Source: Karalla daura (taxonomy: Eukaryota > Chordata > Actinopteri > Chaetodontiformes > Leiognathidae). From it: a stretch of DNA of 64,000 nt. The notes under the pieces are model-generated. The model had not been told where the DNA came from and ran no database searches. It saw only the letters and a list, made by a program, of their open reading frames with translations. The stretch lies in contig CM055207.1 of assembly GCA_029224185.1 (NCBI GenBank), forward strand, positions 14,959,791 through 15,023,790, in the 5' to 3' direction. Position 1 is the stretch's first letter. The number at the start of each line of letters is the position of its first letter. Both the position numbers and the translations under genes were made by a program. Of this stretch, positions 14,361-24,659 are shown in pieces.

Positions 14361-16905
14361 AATAAAAAAGCAATCCCGAGGCCGGCTGTGGTCCCGGAGC
14401 TGAGATTTTAACCCTCGCCGAAAGTGAAAAAAACGACCACCCCGGACCTGTCGTTTTGGCCGGAATCCCGACCCCGAGCGAGCGAGCCCAAACCCTCGAT
14501 TTGGGGTCTGAGCCGACTCCGGGGTGGCCCACGCTCACTGGAAAAAGCAATCCCGAGGCCTGCTGTGGTCCAGGAGCTGAGATTTTAACCCTCGCCGAAA
14601 GTGAAAAAAACGACCACCCCGGACCTGTCGTTTTGGCCGGAATCCCGACCCCGAGCGAGCGAGCCCAAACCCTCGATTTGGGGTGTGAGCCGCCTCCGGG
14701 GTGGCCCACGCTCACTGGAAAAAGCAATCCCGAGGCCGGCTGTGGTCCCGGAGCTGAGATTTTAACCCTCGCCGAAAGTGAAAAAAACGACCACCCCAGA
14801 CCTGTCGCTTTGGCCCGGATCCCGACCACGAGCGAGCGAGCCCAAGCCCTCGATTTGGGGTGTGAGCCGCCTCCGGGGTGGCCCACGCTCACTGGAAAAA
14901 GCAATCCCGAGGCCGGCTGTGGTCCAGGAGCTGAGATATTAAACCTCGCCGAAAGTGAAAAAAATGACCACCCCGGACATGTCGTTTTGGCCGGGATCCC
15001 GACCTTGAGCGAGCGAGCCCAAACCCTCGATTTGGGGTGTGAGCCGCCTCCGGGGTGGCCCACGCCCACTGGAAAAAGCAATCCCGAGGCCGGCTGTGGT
15101 CCCGGAGCTGAGATATTAAACCTCGCCGAAAGTGAAAAAAACGGCCACCCCGGACCTGTCGTTTTGGCCGGAATCCCGACCCCGAGCGAGCGAGCCCAAA
15201 CCTTCGATTTGGGGTGTGAGCCGCCTCCGGGGTGGCCCACGCTCACTGGAAAAAGCAATCTCGAGGCCGGCTGTGGTCCCGGAGCTGAGATATTAACACA
15301 CGCCGAAAGTGAAAAAAACGACCACCCCGGGCCTGTCGTTTTGGCCGGAATCCCGACCCCGAGCGAGCGAGCCCAAACCCTCGATTTGGGGTGTGAGCCG
15401 CCTCCGGGGTGGCCCACGCTCACTGGAAAAAGCAATCCCGAGGCCGGCTGTGGTCCCGGAGCTGAGATATTAACCCTCGCCGAAAGTGAAAAAAACGACC
15501 ACCCCGGGCCTGTCGTTTTGGCCGGGATCCCGACCTTGAGCGAGCGAGCCCAAACCCTCGATTTGGGGTGTGAGCCGCCTCCGGGGTGGCCCACGCCCAC
15601 TGGAAAAAGCAATCCCGAGGCCGGCTGTGGTCCCGGAGCTGAGATATTAACACATGCCGAAAGTGAAAAAAACGACCACCCCGGACCTGTCGTTTTGGCC
15701 GGAATCCCGACCCCGAGCGAGCGAGCCCAAACCCTCGATTTGGGGTGTGAGCCGCCTCCGGGGTGGCCCACGCTCACTGGAAAAAGCAATCCCGAGGCCG
15801 GCTGTGGTCCCGGAGCTGAGATATTAACACACGCCGAAAGTGAAAACAACGACCACCCCGGACCTGTCGTTTTGGCCGGAATCCCGACCCCGAGCGAGCG
15901 AGCCCAAACCCTCGATTTGGGGTGTGAGCCGCCTCCGGGGTGGCCCACGCTCACTGGAAAAAGCAATCCCGAGGCCGGCTGTGGTCCCGGAGCTGAGATA
16001 TTAACACACGCCGAAAGTGAAAAAAACGACCACCCGGGCCTGTCATTTTGGCCGGGATCCCGACCCCGAGCGAGCGAGCCCAAACCCTCGATTTGGGGTG
16101 TGAGCCGCCTCCGGGGTGGCCCACGCTCACTGGAAAAAGCAATCCCGAGGCCGGCTCTGGTCCCGGAGCTGAGATATTAACACACGCCGAAAGTGAAAAA
16201 TACGACCACCCCGGACCTGTCGTTTTGGCCGGGATCCCGACCCCGAGCGAGCGAGCCCAAACCCCCGATTTGGGGTGTGAGCCGCCTCCGGGGTGGCCCA
16301 CGCTCACTGGAAAAAGCAATCCCGAGGCCGGCTGTGGTCCCGGAGCTGAGATATTTACCCTCGCCGAAAGTGAAAAAAACGCCCACCCCAGACCTGTCGT
16401 TTTGGCCGGGATCCCGACCCCGAGCGAGCGAGGCCAAACCCTTGATTTGGGGTGTGAGCCGCCTCCGGGGTGGCCCACGCTCACTGGAAAAAGCAATCCC
16501 GAGGCCGGCTGTGGTCCCGGAGCTGAGATTTTAACCCTCGGCGAAAGTGAAAAAAGCGACCACCCCGTACCTGTCGATCTCGGCTGGGAACCCGACCCCG
16601 AGCGAGCGAGACCAAACCCTCGATTTGGGGTGTGAGCCGCCTCCGGGGTGGCAAACGTTCACTGGAAAAAGCAATCCCGATGCCGGGTGTGGTCCCACAG
16701 CTGAGATATTAACTTTCGCTGAAAGTGAAAAAAGCGACCACCCCGGACCTGTCGTTCTTGGCCGGGATCCCGACCCTGAGCGAGTGAGCCCAAACCCCCG
16801 ATTTGGGGTGTGAGCCGCCTCCGGGGTTGCCAACGCTCACTGGAATAACCAATCCCAATGCCAGGTTTGGTCCCCGAGCCAAGACACTCAACCAACACCG
16901 AGATG
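14361..16905 (+). repeat. Right edge of the satellite, less homogenised and decaying
   Basis: At 14,361 the usual CACTGGAAAAAG is replaced by CACAATAAAAAAG, a net gain of one base. To the right the ordered variant blocks largely disappear and private substitutions increase, with a further 1-bp loss near 16,036. The last two monomers (about 16,540-16,905) have many changes: TGTCGATCTCGG replaces the normal TGTCGTTTTGG, and GCAAACGTTC replaces GCCCACGCTC. Recognisable similarity ends close to 16,905. The pattern fits the known tendency of satellite edges to escape homogenisation. Confidence 0.9.
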
Positions 16906-16952
16906 TGGGACGAGTGATCTTAATGAGGTTGTTGACTTTCTGTTCTTTTCAG

Positions 16953-17031
16953 CCACTGCACAGAGCAGGTAGAGTACAGTTTGATGACCTTAGTACTTGT
17001 GACAAAGAAAATTTGACGGTCTGGTCGTTTC
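16953..17031 (+). pseudogene. Possible decayed exon between satellite and WD40 gene
   Basis: A pyrimidine-rich tract ending in AG (acceptor at 16,951-16,952) precedes an open stretch that reads VQFDDLSTCDKENLTVWSF. The TVWSF ending resembles the end of a WD blade. A GT at 17,032 could be a donor but is poor. The assignment rests only on position, just upstream of the better WD40 exons, and on the TVW motif. It could equally be a chance open frame. Confidence 0.25.
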
Positions 17032-17086
17032 GTATTTCAATTGCTGTCTTTTGATGCTCTTTGTCTTGCTCTAACTCTCCTTTTAG

Positions 17087-18180
17087 CTCATTATATAATT
17101 GCTTGACGGGAAGAACGGTTCTGTTTCACCTGATCACATCTGCGGGTGCTTAAACTCAAAGACACACAAGTGCGTGATGTCTCTGCATGGACACACTGGC
17201 ACTGTCAACTGCCTGGACGTACACGCTGACAGCCTCGACTCAGGAGCTCAAGACTGGCTGGTGAAAGGTCAGCGGCTTCTGAAGGCTCGGCAGCACTGTT
17301 CAGACAGAGGGGAACATACATCAGGCTTGCAGAGAGAACAGAGAGTGCTCCAGCTGATCCCTCCTCGAAGCTTTGACGTACATCTTCGTCCTGACACGTT
17401 CACCAGGCCTGGTGGAACTTTTTAATGTTGCAACACTCTCATGTAAACCTCACCACGTTGCGCTCTGTTTAACCACCACGCTGCCAGTGTGGAGCCTGTC
17501 CACGGGGAAGCAGTTTGAGCAGCTGAGATTCAAGCACCCGAGCTCAGTGTGATGTGTGACGATCCACAGGACAACGGTGTACAGCAGCTGCGATCGAGGC
17601 CTGGTCAAAATATTGGAAATGGAGAAGGCCTCGCTGCTCAGGGTGAGAAGATAAGTGTGGGAGACCATTTGTATGCTCTTCTTGTCATTTCCAGACTGTC
17701 AGACTGCTGTTTCATGTATTTTCCTGAAGGTGATAGACGGCCACAGGGGCTCTGTGAAGTGCCTGTTCCTCGATCAATGGCATCTTTTATCTGGCAACGC
17801 CAATGGCCAGGTCATGGCCTGGAGCGTCAGCTGTGAGACAAAGCAGCCTTTAATGACCTTCAACCACCCAAAGTAAACAAGAACCCTGTAGAGCTGAAAT
17901 GCATTGAAAGCTACACTTTCCCCACTGTATTTTTCTTTTTTTTCTTTTTTACAAAGTCTTCATATTGATCCTATCCAATGATCCTAAGTCTGGAATTGAC
18001 CTCTGGCTTTACAACAGGGAGGTAAAATCTCTGACCATGGCATACCTGCGTGTAGTGACTGGCTGTGCTGATGGAAAGATCCATGTGTTTAATTTCCTCA
18101 CCCGAGACTGTATCAGAGAGATCACAGCCGAGGCCAAATCAGGCTGGCTACTGTCGGTGCACTTCCACAACAACACGTGA
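17087..18180 (+). pseudogene. FBXW10-like WD40 protein, 3' exons, degenerate
   Basis: Four exons join in phase across GT-AG introns: 17,087-17,267, 17,488-17,642, 17,730-17,872 and 18,018-18,180. They encode about four WD40 blades, with GHTGTVNCL and SGAQDWLVK in the first, SSCDRGLVKI in the second, GHRGSVKCL and SGNANGQVMAW in the third, and VVTGCADGKIHVFNFL in the fourth. WD40 propellers are protein-interaction platforms. FBXW10-type proteins carry an F-box upstream and are thought to act as substrate receptors of SCF ubiquitin ligases; the FBXW10 assignment is from memory of the family pattern. Damage: TGA at 17,550-17,552 in exon 2, probably from a CGA arginine codon; TTG at 17,613 where the blade usually ends in Trp; a poorly matching first exon start with TAA in the reading frame at 17,096; and a TGA at 18,178. 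No F-box or early blades lie in this window. A functional gene with unusual exon use is less likely. Confidence 0.6.
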
Positions 18181-18581
18181 TCTCACACATGGAGCACAAC
18201 GCCAGGCTACGAGACTCCTGGGGCCCGCACACGTCTCAGGATCCTCCGTGGCCAGGGCCCAGTCTCAGGGTGCCACTGTGGCATATAGAACGCGGTCAGT
18301 CCCCGAGGGCCAGGACCTGTGCCCCAGTACTGAGAAGAGCTGTCAATCTGACGGTGGCGGTGCAGGGCAGAGGGCTGTGTCACAGCACTGATCTTGCACA
18401 CAGGTTGACCAAGAGACAGAGAGGGTTCACCGGGAGTGCCACAGAGGCGCCACAGTTCCGTGAGAGGACTGGGATGAGATCACTGGCAGGTCCTGAGTGT
18501 CCCCAGATTCTGCCCTGTGACTCCAGTCAGCCAGCGAGGAAGGCTCAGACCCAATCTGCTCAAAACTCCCAATGTTTTTAA
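18177..18581 (+). pseudogene. Possible frameshifted C-terminal tail of the WD40 gene
   Basis: A 134-codon open frame starts where the last WD exon ends but lies in a different frame. It has a low-complexity, Arg/Ser/Gln-rich composition with segments such as RLTKRQRGFTGSATEAPQF and ARKAQTQSAQ, which look like a disordered protein tail more than random translation. If genuine, it is joined to the fourth blade by a frameshift or a missed intron near 18,175. No family match is claimed. Confidence 0.3.
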
Positions 18582-18590
18582 ATGTTAAGT

Positions 18591-19983
18591 TGCATCAAGT
18601 CTCCACTAGAGGTCAGCATTGAATCAGCTCGGTGTGGCAGGACCCATCAGCAGCGATCAATTACAAACAAGCAAGAGCACATGAATCTTAACACCAGCGA
18701 ATGAGCCCATGCAAAACATTTCAGGATCCCTTAAAGTAAGATACTCAGTTATTGCCTGAATTTAGTGCAACAGCTGGAAATAAAGTGGGAATAAAGCTTA
18801 AAAATGTGATTCTTGTTTATGGCAATTCTATATCTTCTCTGCTGTATTTTCCTCCATTTAATTCGCCAACCGAGCAGGAAAATATCAAGATTCTTTAGAG
18901 ATTGTAGTCCTTCAAATAAGCGGAGAGAAGTTTCTGGAGTTGTGAGTTGGTAACATGTGGAGAGACCTTTCACCCAGCCACCTGCCCTCTAGCCCCAGTG
19001 CCTCCAGGGCATCATTAGGGGCGAGGAGGTGGAAGATCAGGGATAAGGTCCTGTGCTTTGACGGCAGCAGCACAACAGCTGGGCACTCGTGAATAACAAA
19101 GGCTTGTGGGGAGAAGCTGCTGCATTTTAGAGAATCTCTTCTTTCAGGAGCCCTATGCCGCTAATTAATTTGATCTGCAGAAAACCAGGGATAGTGCCCC
19201 CCCCCCCGCCCCTTTTCCATACCGTGGAAGTGTGACACAGGGGGACAATGCAGCCCCCCCCCCCCACTCCTTCCACCCCAAGCTCGGCTTTGCCCCACGG
19301 TGCAGCACAGCTCCCCCCATTGTTTCATCAGGTATGAGGCCTCTTGTCCAGGACCGGCCAAGCTGCAGGGGGGATAATGAGCGTAAAATCAAAGCAAAGT
19401 TAGAAAAGGGAAAGTCTTCATGGAGGAACGCTCTTAGACCTTCTGCTCCCTCGAGCAGACCCAAGGGTTGGCTGCGGAGCGGAGGGCGCAGGTTTACTAT
19501 GCATGAAGAGAAGCTTGAAAGACATGGCCGTTCACCCTTGTGCAGTGAAAGGAGGTTTTTCAGGGCTGAAGGTTCGGGAGACGATGACAAAGGAACGATT
19601 CAGTTTGACCCAGCTGGCCTCTGCTCTGCACGGATCTCAATCTTCAAACGGTGGACATTTGCATCATAGTTCATTTGTCAAATTAATTTTTCAAATTTTG
19701 TCACTCTCATCAGAAGCAGGTTCGAAGTCTAAACCCAGTTTAGACCAGAGCCCTCTCTCCAGAGCAGGCTGGTCCAGGCCCGTCATGGTATAGAGTCTTA
19801 TTAACCAAGTCGTGGACATGATTATTTTTGCGTATTTGCATGTCACTCAGACGGTGGCTGACTTGCCCTGGAGCTGTTCTGATATCACACCGTTACCAGG
19901 TCTAACGAGATGGACGTCAGTTACAGAACCTCAATGAATATGCAAATAAGTGGCGCTCTCATGGGGAAATGACTCGAGATAAG
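18591..19983. other. Intergenic DNA, no gene recognised
   Basis: No convincing exon is visible. The stretch contains two cytosine runs, 11 C at 19,197-19,207 and 12 C at 19,254-19,265. Open frames overlap on both strands at 19,160-19,670 without any recognisable domain. The right part (19,790-19,980) carries two inverted octamer motifs listed separately. Confidence 0.5.
19834..19947. promoter_or_regulatory. Two perfect octamer motifs in inverted orientation
   Basis: ATTTGCAT at 19,834-19,841 and ATGCAAAT at 19,940-19,947 are both exact matches to the POU-factor octamer. They face in opposite directions about 100 bp apart, in moderately AT-rich DNA with no coding signal. Each 8-mer is expected by chance fairly often in 64 kb, so regulatory function is only suggested by the pairing. 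Confidence 0.3.
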
Positions 19984-20014
19984 AGCAGAGAGAGAGAGAG
20001 AGAGGGAGAGAAAG
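19984..20014. repeat. (GA)n microsatellite
   Basis: A short GA run with one GG interruption. Confidence 0.9.
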
Positions 20015-21930
20015 AAATCTCTGCTTCTGAGATGCATTCATGCTTGGGAGCTGAGATTTGAGCAGGGATCACACTGAGCAACTTTAAGACAGGCAGCACA
20101 TCAACACATGGGAGCAACAACCAGCACTGTTTTGTTGCTGGGAGTCAGCTAGAGACAGGCTGGAAACAAGATCCATATCCCTTTCTGATCTCATCTGGAG
20201 ATGGAGATCACAAGTGAAAGGGATACAGCAGAAACAAAAGGGGGGGCAATTAACAGGAACACCATTACCAAGATATGGGACTGATTAACATTCACATTCA
20301 GCACACCAAATAGATAACAGGGAATGTGATTGCTCATTGATTGAGTCTCTGTGGTTCCTTCAAGGATCCCTTGATTGGGACAAATGCAGCACAGTGAAGC
20401 CACTGTGACTGCACATCAGGGCCACGGCGATCGCAGAGGCTGCTCCCGGCTCCCTATGCACACCCAGCCCTCAGCAGAGGATCCCACTCGGTTCTTACAA
20501 CTCCAACACACAAAGCAACGATTCTCAGTGACTCCTGAGCCTGTCAGGGGCTGGTGTGCTGTAAATGTTTCATTCTACACAAGTAACCATTGTGTGGTCG
20601 AAGCATGAAGGTAGTGGATCCTTTTTTTTTCTTGTTATGCCTGATTTTGTTTGTGTTTATCACATGAAACTTTGTTCACTTTCATTTGAGAATTGACTGA
20701 TTGTACTGGGAGACCGTCTGCTCTTACAGCGAGACATCTGGAGAGTATTATTGATAATTGCAAAGAGATGATTTTTCTATCTGCAAGACCTGTTCCGTAC
20801 AAAAGACCCATACAAAAACAAACAGAAAGAAGCTCTGACACACCAGCGGTCTACCACCTTAGGGTATGTGATATTATTAGATTTAAAGTTTAGCGTTTCT
20901 GTTGGATTATTTTGTCAGACAGAGCTGAATTTTCAGCTTCTGTCCACTGGGGGGCCTACCAGACCTGCTCATGAAGCCGTTCAAGTCCAAAATGATCTCA
21001 AGTCTCATCATCTCCTCTCTGTTTTTGTGTCTGATCTCTCTTTGTTCAAATAATATCCAGCATTATGTCGGACCTCACAATTATTCAGAGCGAATCTTGT
21101 AATAAGTGTAAATAGTTTACTGCCATTGGTTTACTGATATCATTGAAACCTCATAAAGGAATTAAAGCAGAATTTCAGTGCAGTGTGAAATTATTCCACC
21201 AGCGGGCTGTTTGATCACAGTCTCATATTGGAGTCTGTTTCAGTGTGTCACCATTAAACAAGGCGTCAGGGGATTGACCTGCCGTCTCAATGGGCCCCCA
21301 GTCTTCACAGAGCAGCTCCAGACACATGCAGGCGACAGTGTTAAGAGTCATAATTTCTCTATTTTCTCAGACATAAATACGGAGACGTAAAAGTCAAAGG
21401 TCAGCTGCATAAAACTTCCCCATTCAGAGGTCAGTAGACGCATATCGTCTGCGGCGGGGGCGGCACCTCGGAACAAAAAGGGAATTCACAGGCAGAAAGT
21501 TATGGCAAACGGCATCTGACTCTGCTTCCTGCCACGAAGTGAACAGAAAATTAATTGTTACACAGGATTACAAAGGTCTTCATGGAGCAGAAGAAAAAGA
21601 AAAAGAAAAAAAAACGGGGCAGTGGTCCCCGAGCGGCACAGTTGTACTTTTCCTGATAATCAGTTGCCGCCAGCATTTATCTATTTGTCGCGTATAGTAA
21701 AACAATGACAGGCCGTGATAACATGTTCACAATAAACAGGGGAGCTTCAGTTTCACCGCAGCAGAGGGGGAGAGAGTTCAGGACGGCTAATGGACGTCTT
21801 TATCGGCAGGTTCCTCAAAGCCGGAGTCAAGCACTTAATCATGGCCTGGCAAACAAACAGCTCCTCACTTTTGTCAGCTACAGATGTTTGCTCTCTTCTG
21901 AAGCCTGATACTAGCTTGGTTGAAAAAAAG
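20015..21930. other. Intergenic DNA, nothing recognised
   Basis: Ordinary AT-leaning sequence with scattered short open frames of up to about 77 codons and no domain, splice pattern or repeat family that I recognise. Short homopolymers occur near 20,622 (T) and 21,590-21,616 (A-rich). Confidence 0.5.
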
Positions 21931-21933
21931 TGA

Positions 21934-21973
21934 GGGGAGGGGGGGGGGGGGGCAGAGGCTTGTGGACTCTTCA

Positions 21974-22007
<34 letters not shown>

Positions 22008-22033
22008 CATGTGTGTGTGTGTGTATATATATA

Positions 22034-22067
<34 letters not shown>

Positions 22068-22100
22068 ATTTATATATACATACATACATATATACACACA
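21934..22100. repeat. G-run followed by compound (TG)n/(TA)n microsatellite
   Basis: A run of 14 G at 21,939-21,952 is followed by alternating TG and TA blocks from about 21,974 to 22,100. The alternating purine-pyrimidine tract could adopt Z-DNA or cruciform forms. Translations through it are low-complexity artefacts. Confidence 0.95.
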
Positions 22101-23035
22101 TCATTGTAAATATTTCATTATATATATCATTATGAATGCATTTATGTGCATATTTTAAAATTCAAAAGTAAAAAAAAAAATCAAGTTTGGGGTATTGTTA
22201 ACTAAATATTCCCATGCCACAAAACTTTTGTACGTAAGACCTAAATTTGAGTAGTCAGTAGTCGGGCAACAATTCCTCTAGCTTCTGAAAATGTTTTATT
22301 TACCCTGCAGCTGAATTCACAGTTTCTCTGCAACAAGCCCCAAACCAGTCACAACAAACCTCACGTTCCAGACACAATAACTCCACTGCTGTTAGTCTCT
22401 CCTTGCTTGACCCTGGGCCAGGAAGAACCTTTTTTGGAGACGGGCAGAAACCAACGGGTGTCCCAGCTTAGATATTTCACAGCTCAGCAGGCTCCTTCGC
22501 ATGTTGATACAAGTGCTGGGAAATAACACGCAGCCTGCTTGATTCATAGCATTTATGTTTTTCATTTAGTTGTCATGTGCGGCTTCTTTTTTTTCTTTTT
22601 TTCTTTTTTTTTTTTCTGAGACCTCAGGATGAAACTGACCCATATTAGCAGCAGATGTTTTGGGTCATGTCTTATGTGTTTTTCCCAGGGGCTTCCTGTG
22701 GTGAGAGGAGTATCGGCCGTGGCCACCAGAGGGGAAAGCTGTAGGAGGAGGATGCGCATATTTGCAACCTGAAGTGACGCGTATGTAGCAGGAGATGAGT
22801 CCATCTAAAGTCTTGAAGGTTGGGAGGTGAACGGACTGGAGCCCATCAAGGAGACATCTGTGTCCGAAAACATGCCGAGACGCGCCCAGCCAAATATCAA
22901 CCATTAATGACTAACTATGATTTATGCGGGATGGCTGTTCATGGGCTGTTTTTTAAATCAAAGTAAAATCTGGAGACAGTTGAACACTGTTATTAGTGTT
23001 TTTGTGGTTGTGTAACAGCCACAAATGTCTGGAAG
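22101..23035. other. Intergenic DNA with a T-rich tract
   Basis: No gene is recognised. A T-rich tract interrupted by single C bases lies at 22,581-22,617. The rest is unremarkable. Confidence 0.5.
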
Positions 23036-23100
23036 TGGTCGTTGTGTCCTTGAGCAAGACACCGAGGCCTGAACTGCAGTTGATGAGCTGTTCAGGCCAG
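23036..23100 (+). repeat. Fragment of a common teleost interspersed repeat
   Basis: The phrase GTTGTGTCCTTGAGCAAGAC matches, from memory, a motif found in very many copies in teleost genomes. Only a short piece of the element is recognisable before similarity fades near 23,100. Confidence 0.4.
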
Positions 23101-24650
23101 AAAGACAAGGCTGTAGTGGAGCTAAACTCTCTGCTTCTGCCTGCTGCCAGTAAGGGAATACTCTTGGGAAAAGCTCACCATAGCTTACTGGAGGAGACTC
23201 AGATGAGAGGATACGTATGGGTCATGTCCGTATGCAAAATATGATACTTGAACACACACTCGTGTCCATACTCAAGATAAGCTGTTCATTTATTCAATAA
23301 TCTCAACAAGCAAATGGCAAACAAAAATGTCAAACTACAGTTGTTTTTTATCACCTGCCCAAAATTTTAAAATTCCTATGGGCCTAAAGCTGCATTCTGT
23401 GGCTGGATTTAATCAATTAATTTGTTCATATATCTCAAAGCAAGGACGCCAACCTTCAGACGGACTTTATAAAGCTCTAGAAGCACATAAAAGTATTTGA
23501 AAACAAAGCCCATTTCAGCATGTCTGTGCCAAACATCCCTCCGTGTCTGGATGGCTTCCACTGACAAAAGAATTTTGAACTTCCTTTATTGAAAAGTGGC
23601 TCCTTTTTTTATCATTGGCGAGAGAGAGAGAGACACTGGTATTGTGATGGATCCCTCCTCTCTTATTCTGCCGTTCATTGAATCCTGCAGCCCTCTCACC
23701 CTGCCCTCCCGCAGCCTACAGCTGTTAAAACACCCCGTATTATTCTCATAATTGTTTCAGCGTGCAGGCTGTTATTTTAATGTGCCAAGCTGGATGAGGC
23801 GGGAATCAAAAACTGTTGTGGTACAAAAGGCAAGTATTTTCTGGCTACTGACATGCTTGTGTCTATTCGGACCCTATCTTCCCTCAGTGGTTACCTTGTT
23901 ACCATTATCATATTAATTTAGCAGAACGCGATGAACAAAAAGGCCGGGACATAGTGAACTCGTCTAATTGACCCAAAGACATTCCGTTCAGGCTTACTTG
24001 GATGATATGGCTCCTCGTCACATTTGGGTCTGCTGTGTTTAACATTACTGTAATATTTCTCTTTCACAATCTTCCAACTGCCATAATTCACACAGTGATA
24101 CATCTGTTTGGCCCCGGCTGACATGTCTGCTACGCATGTCATAAAGTGGGGAAATGGATATGTAGAGGTGGTGGTAGTGGTGGTGGTGGTGGTGGGGGGG
24201 TGGGGTGTGGGGTGGGGGAGGGGCTGTAGCCAGCATGAATGCATTGAGGTTCCTCAGAAACACTAGCGATTTAACAAGGGTGGTATGAATTAACAGGTTC
24301 TCCAAGAGACACACGCCTGGTGTTTATGTTGGTTTCACAATTTTCAAAATACTCACATTTATTGAAAACCACTGTTTTTCTCCTTTTTTTCACTGAATCA
24401 TCTTTAAGTAATGCCAGTGCTTATCAGATTATTATTTTACCTTATCTACAAAGAGTTGTTTTTTACTCAGTGACTACATAAGAAGTGATTTAGCCAGATG
24501 AGTCTTGGCCCTTTGTTCAGTGCCAGTAATGTTTCTCTCTGGAGCACCACCACTCTATGCTTTTGGCTGCACGCTCACTCGAAGAGTGTTTCATGTAACC
24601 TGCCCCAGTAGACTTTCGATAATTACAACCAAATTTTTTTTTCTTTCTTT
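23101..24650. other. Intergenic DNA with (GA)n and (GGT)n tracts
   Basis: No gene is recognised. A GA run lies at 23,620-23,632. A GGT-rich block at 24,166-24,224 ends in long G runs and could form a G-quadruplex on the plus strand. Confidence 0.6.
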
Positions 24651-24659
24651 CAAGGCCTG

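Larger units (their letters stand above)
1..16905 (+). repeat. 177-bp tandem satellite array, about 95 copies
   Basis: The same 177-bp unit repeats head to tail from the first base to about 16,905; for example the block GTGGCCCACG begins at 11 and again at 188. The hand-built consensus is about 62% G+C with 17 CpG dinucleotides and one A-tract of 5 to 8 A per unit. Two inverted repeats lie in each unit: AAAACGAC-N12-GTCGTTTT (94-101 and 114-121 in the first copy) and CCCAAA-N7-TTTGGG. The unit length is close to one nucleosome repeat, as in many centromeric and pericentromeric satellites; that this array is pericentromeric is inference. No CENP-B box (TTCG-N4-A-N2-CGGG) was found by eye in the consensus. 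Nearly all variation is single-base, with rare 1- or 2-bp indels (about 6,990, 14,361 and 16,036). I do not recognise the family by name. The left end is outside the window. Confidence 0.98.

Noticed and set aside
120..14403. Satellite frames of 859 to 2,461 codons on both strands as real repeat proteins
   Set aside because: They arise because the 177-bp period is divisible by three and one frame per strand has no stop. Amino-acid-changing and silent variants are equally tolerated, no signal peptide or unique N-terminus exists, and both strands are open at once.
1..16905. CRISPR array
   Set aside because: There is no alternation of short identical repeats with unique spacers; the whole 177-bp unit is repeated, and the context is vertebrate.
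1..16905. CENP-B box in the satellite
   Set aside because: No stretch matching TTCG-N4-A-N2-CGGG or its complement was found by eye in the consensus; single variants were not all checked.
1..16905. Ribosomal DNA or ribosomal spacer repeats
   Set aside because: The high GC content prompted the idea, but no 18S, 5.8S, 28S or 5S sequence is recognisable, and the right flank is a WD40 gene fragment.
21753..22135. Open frames across the TG/TA microsatellite
   Set aside because: The translations are Tyr-Ile-Cys-Val and Thr-His low-complexity strings produced by the dinucleotide repeat.
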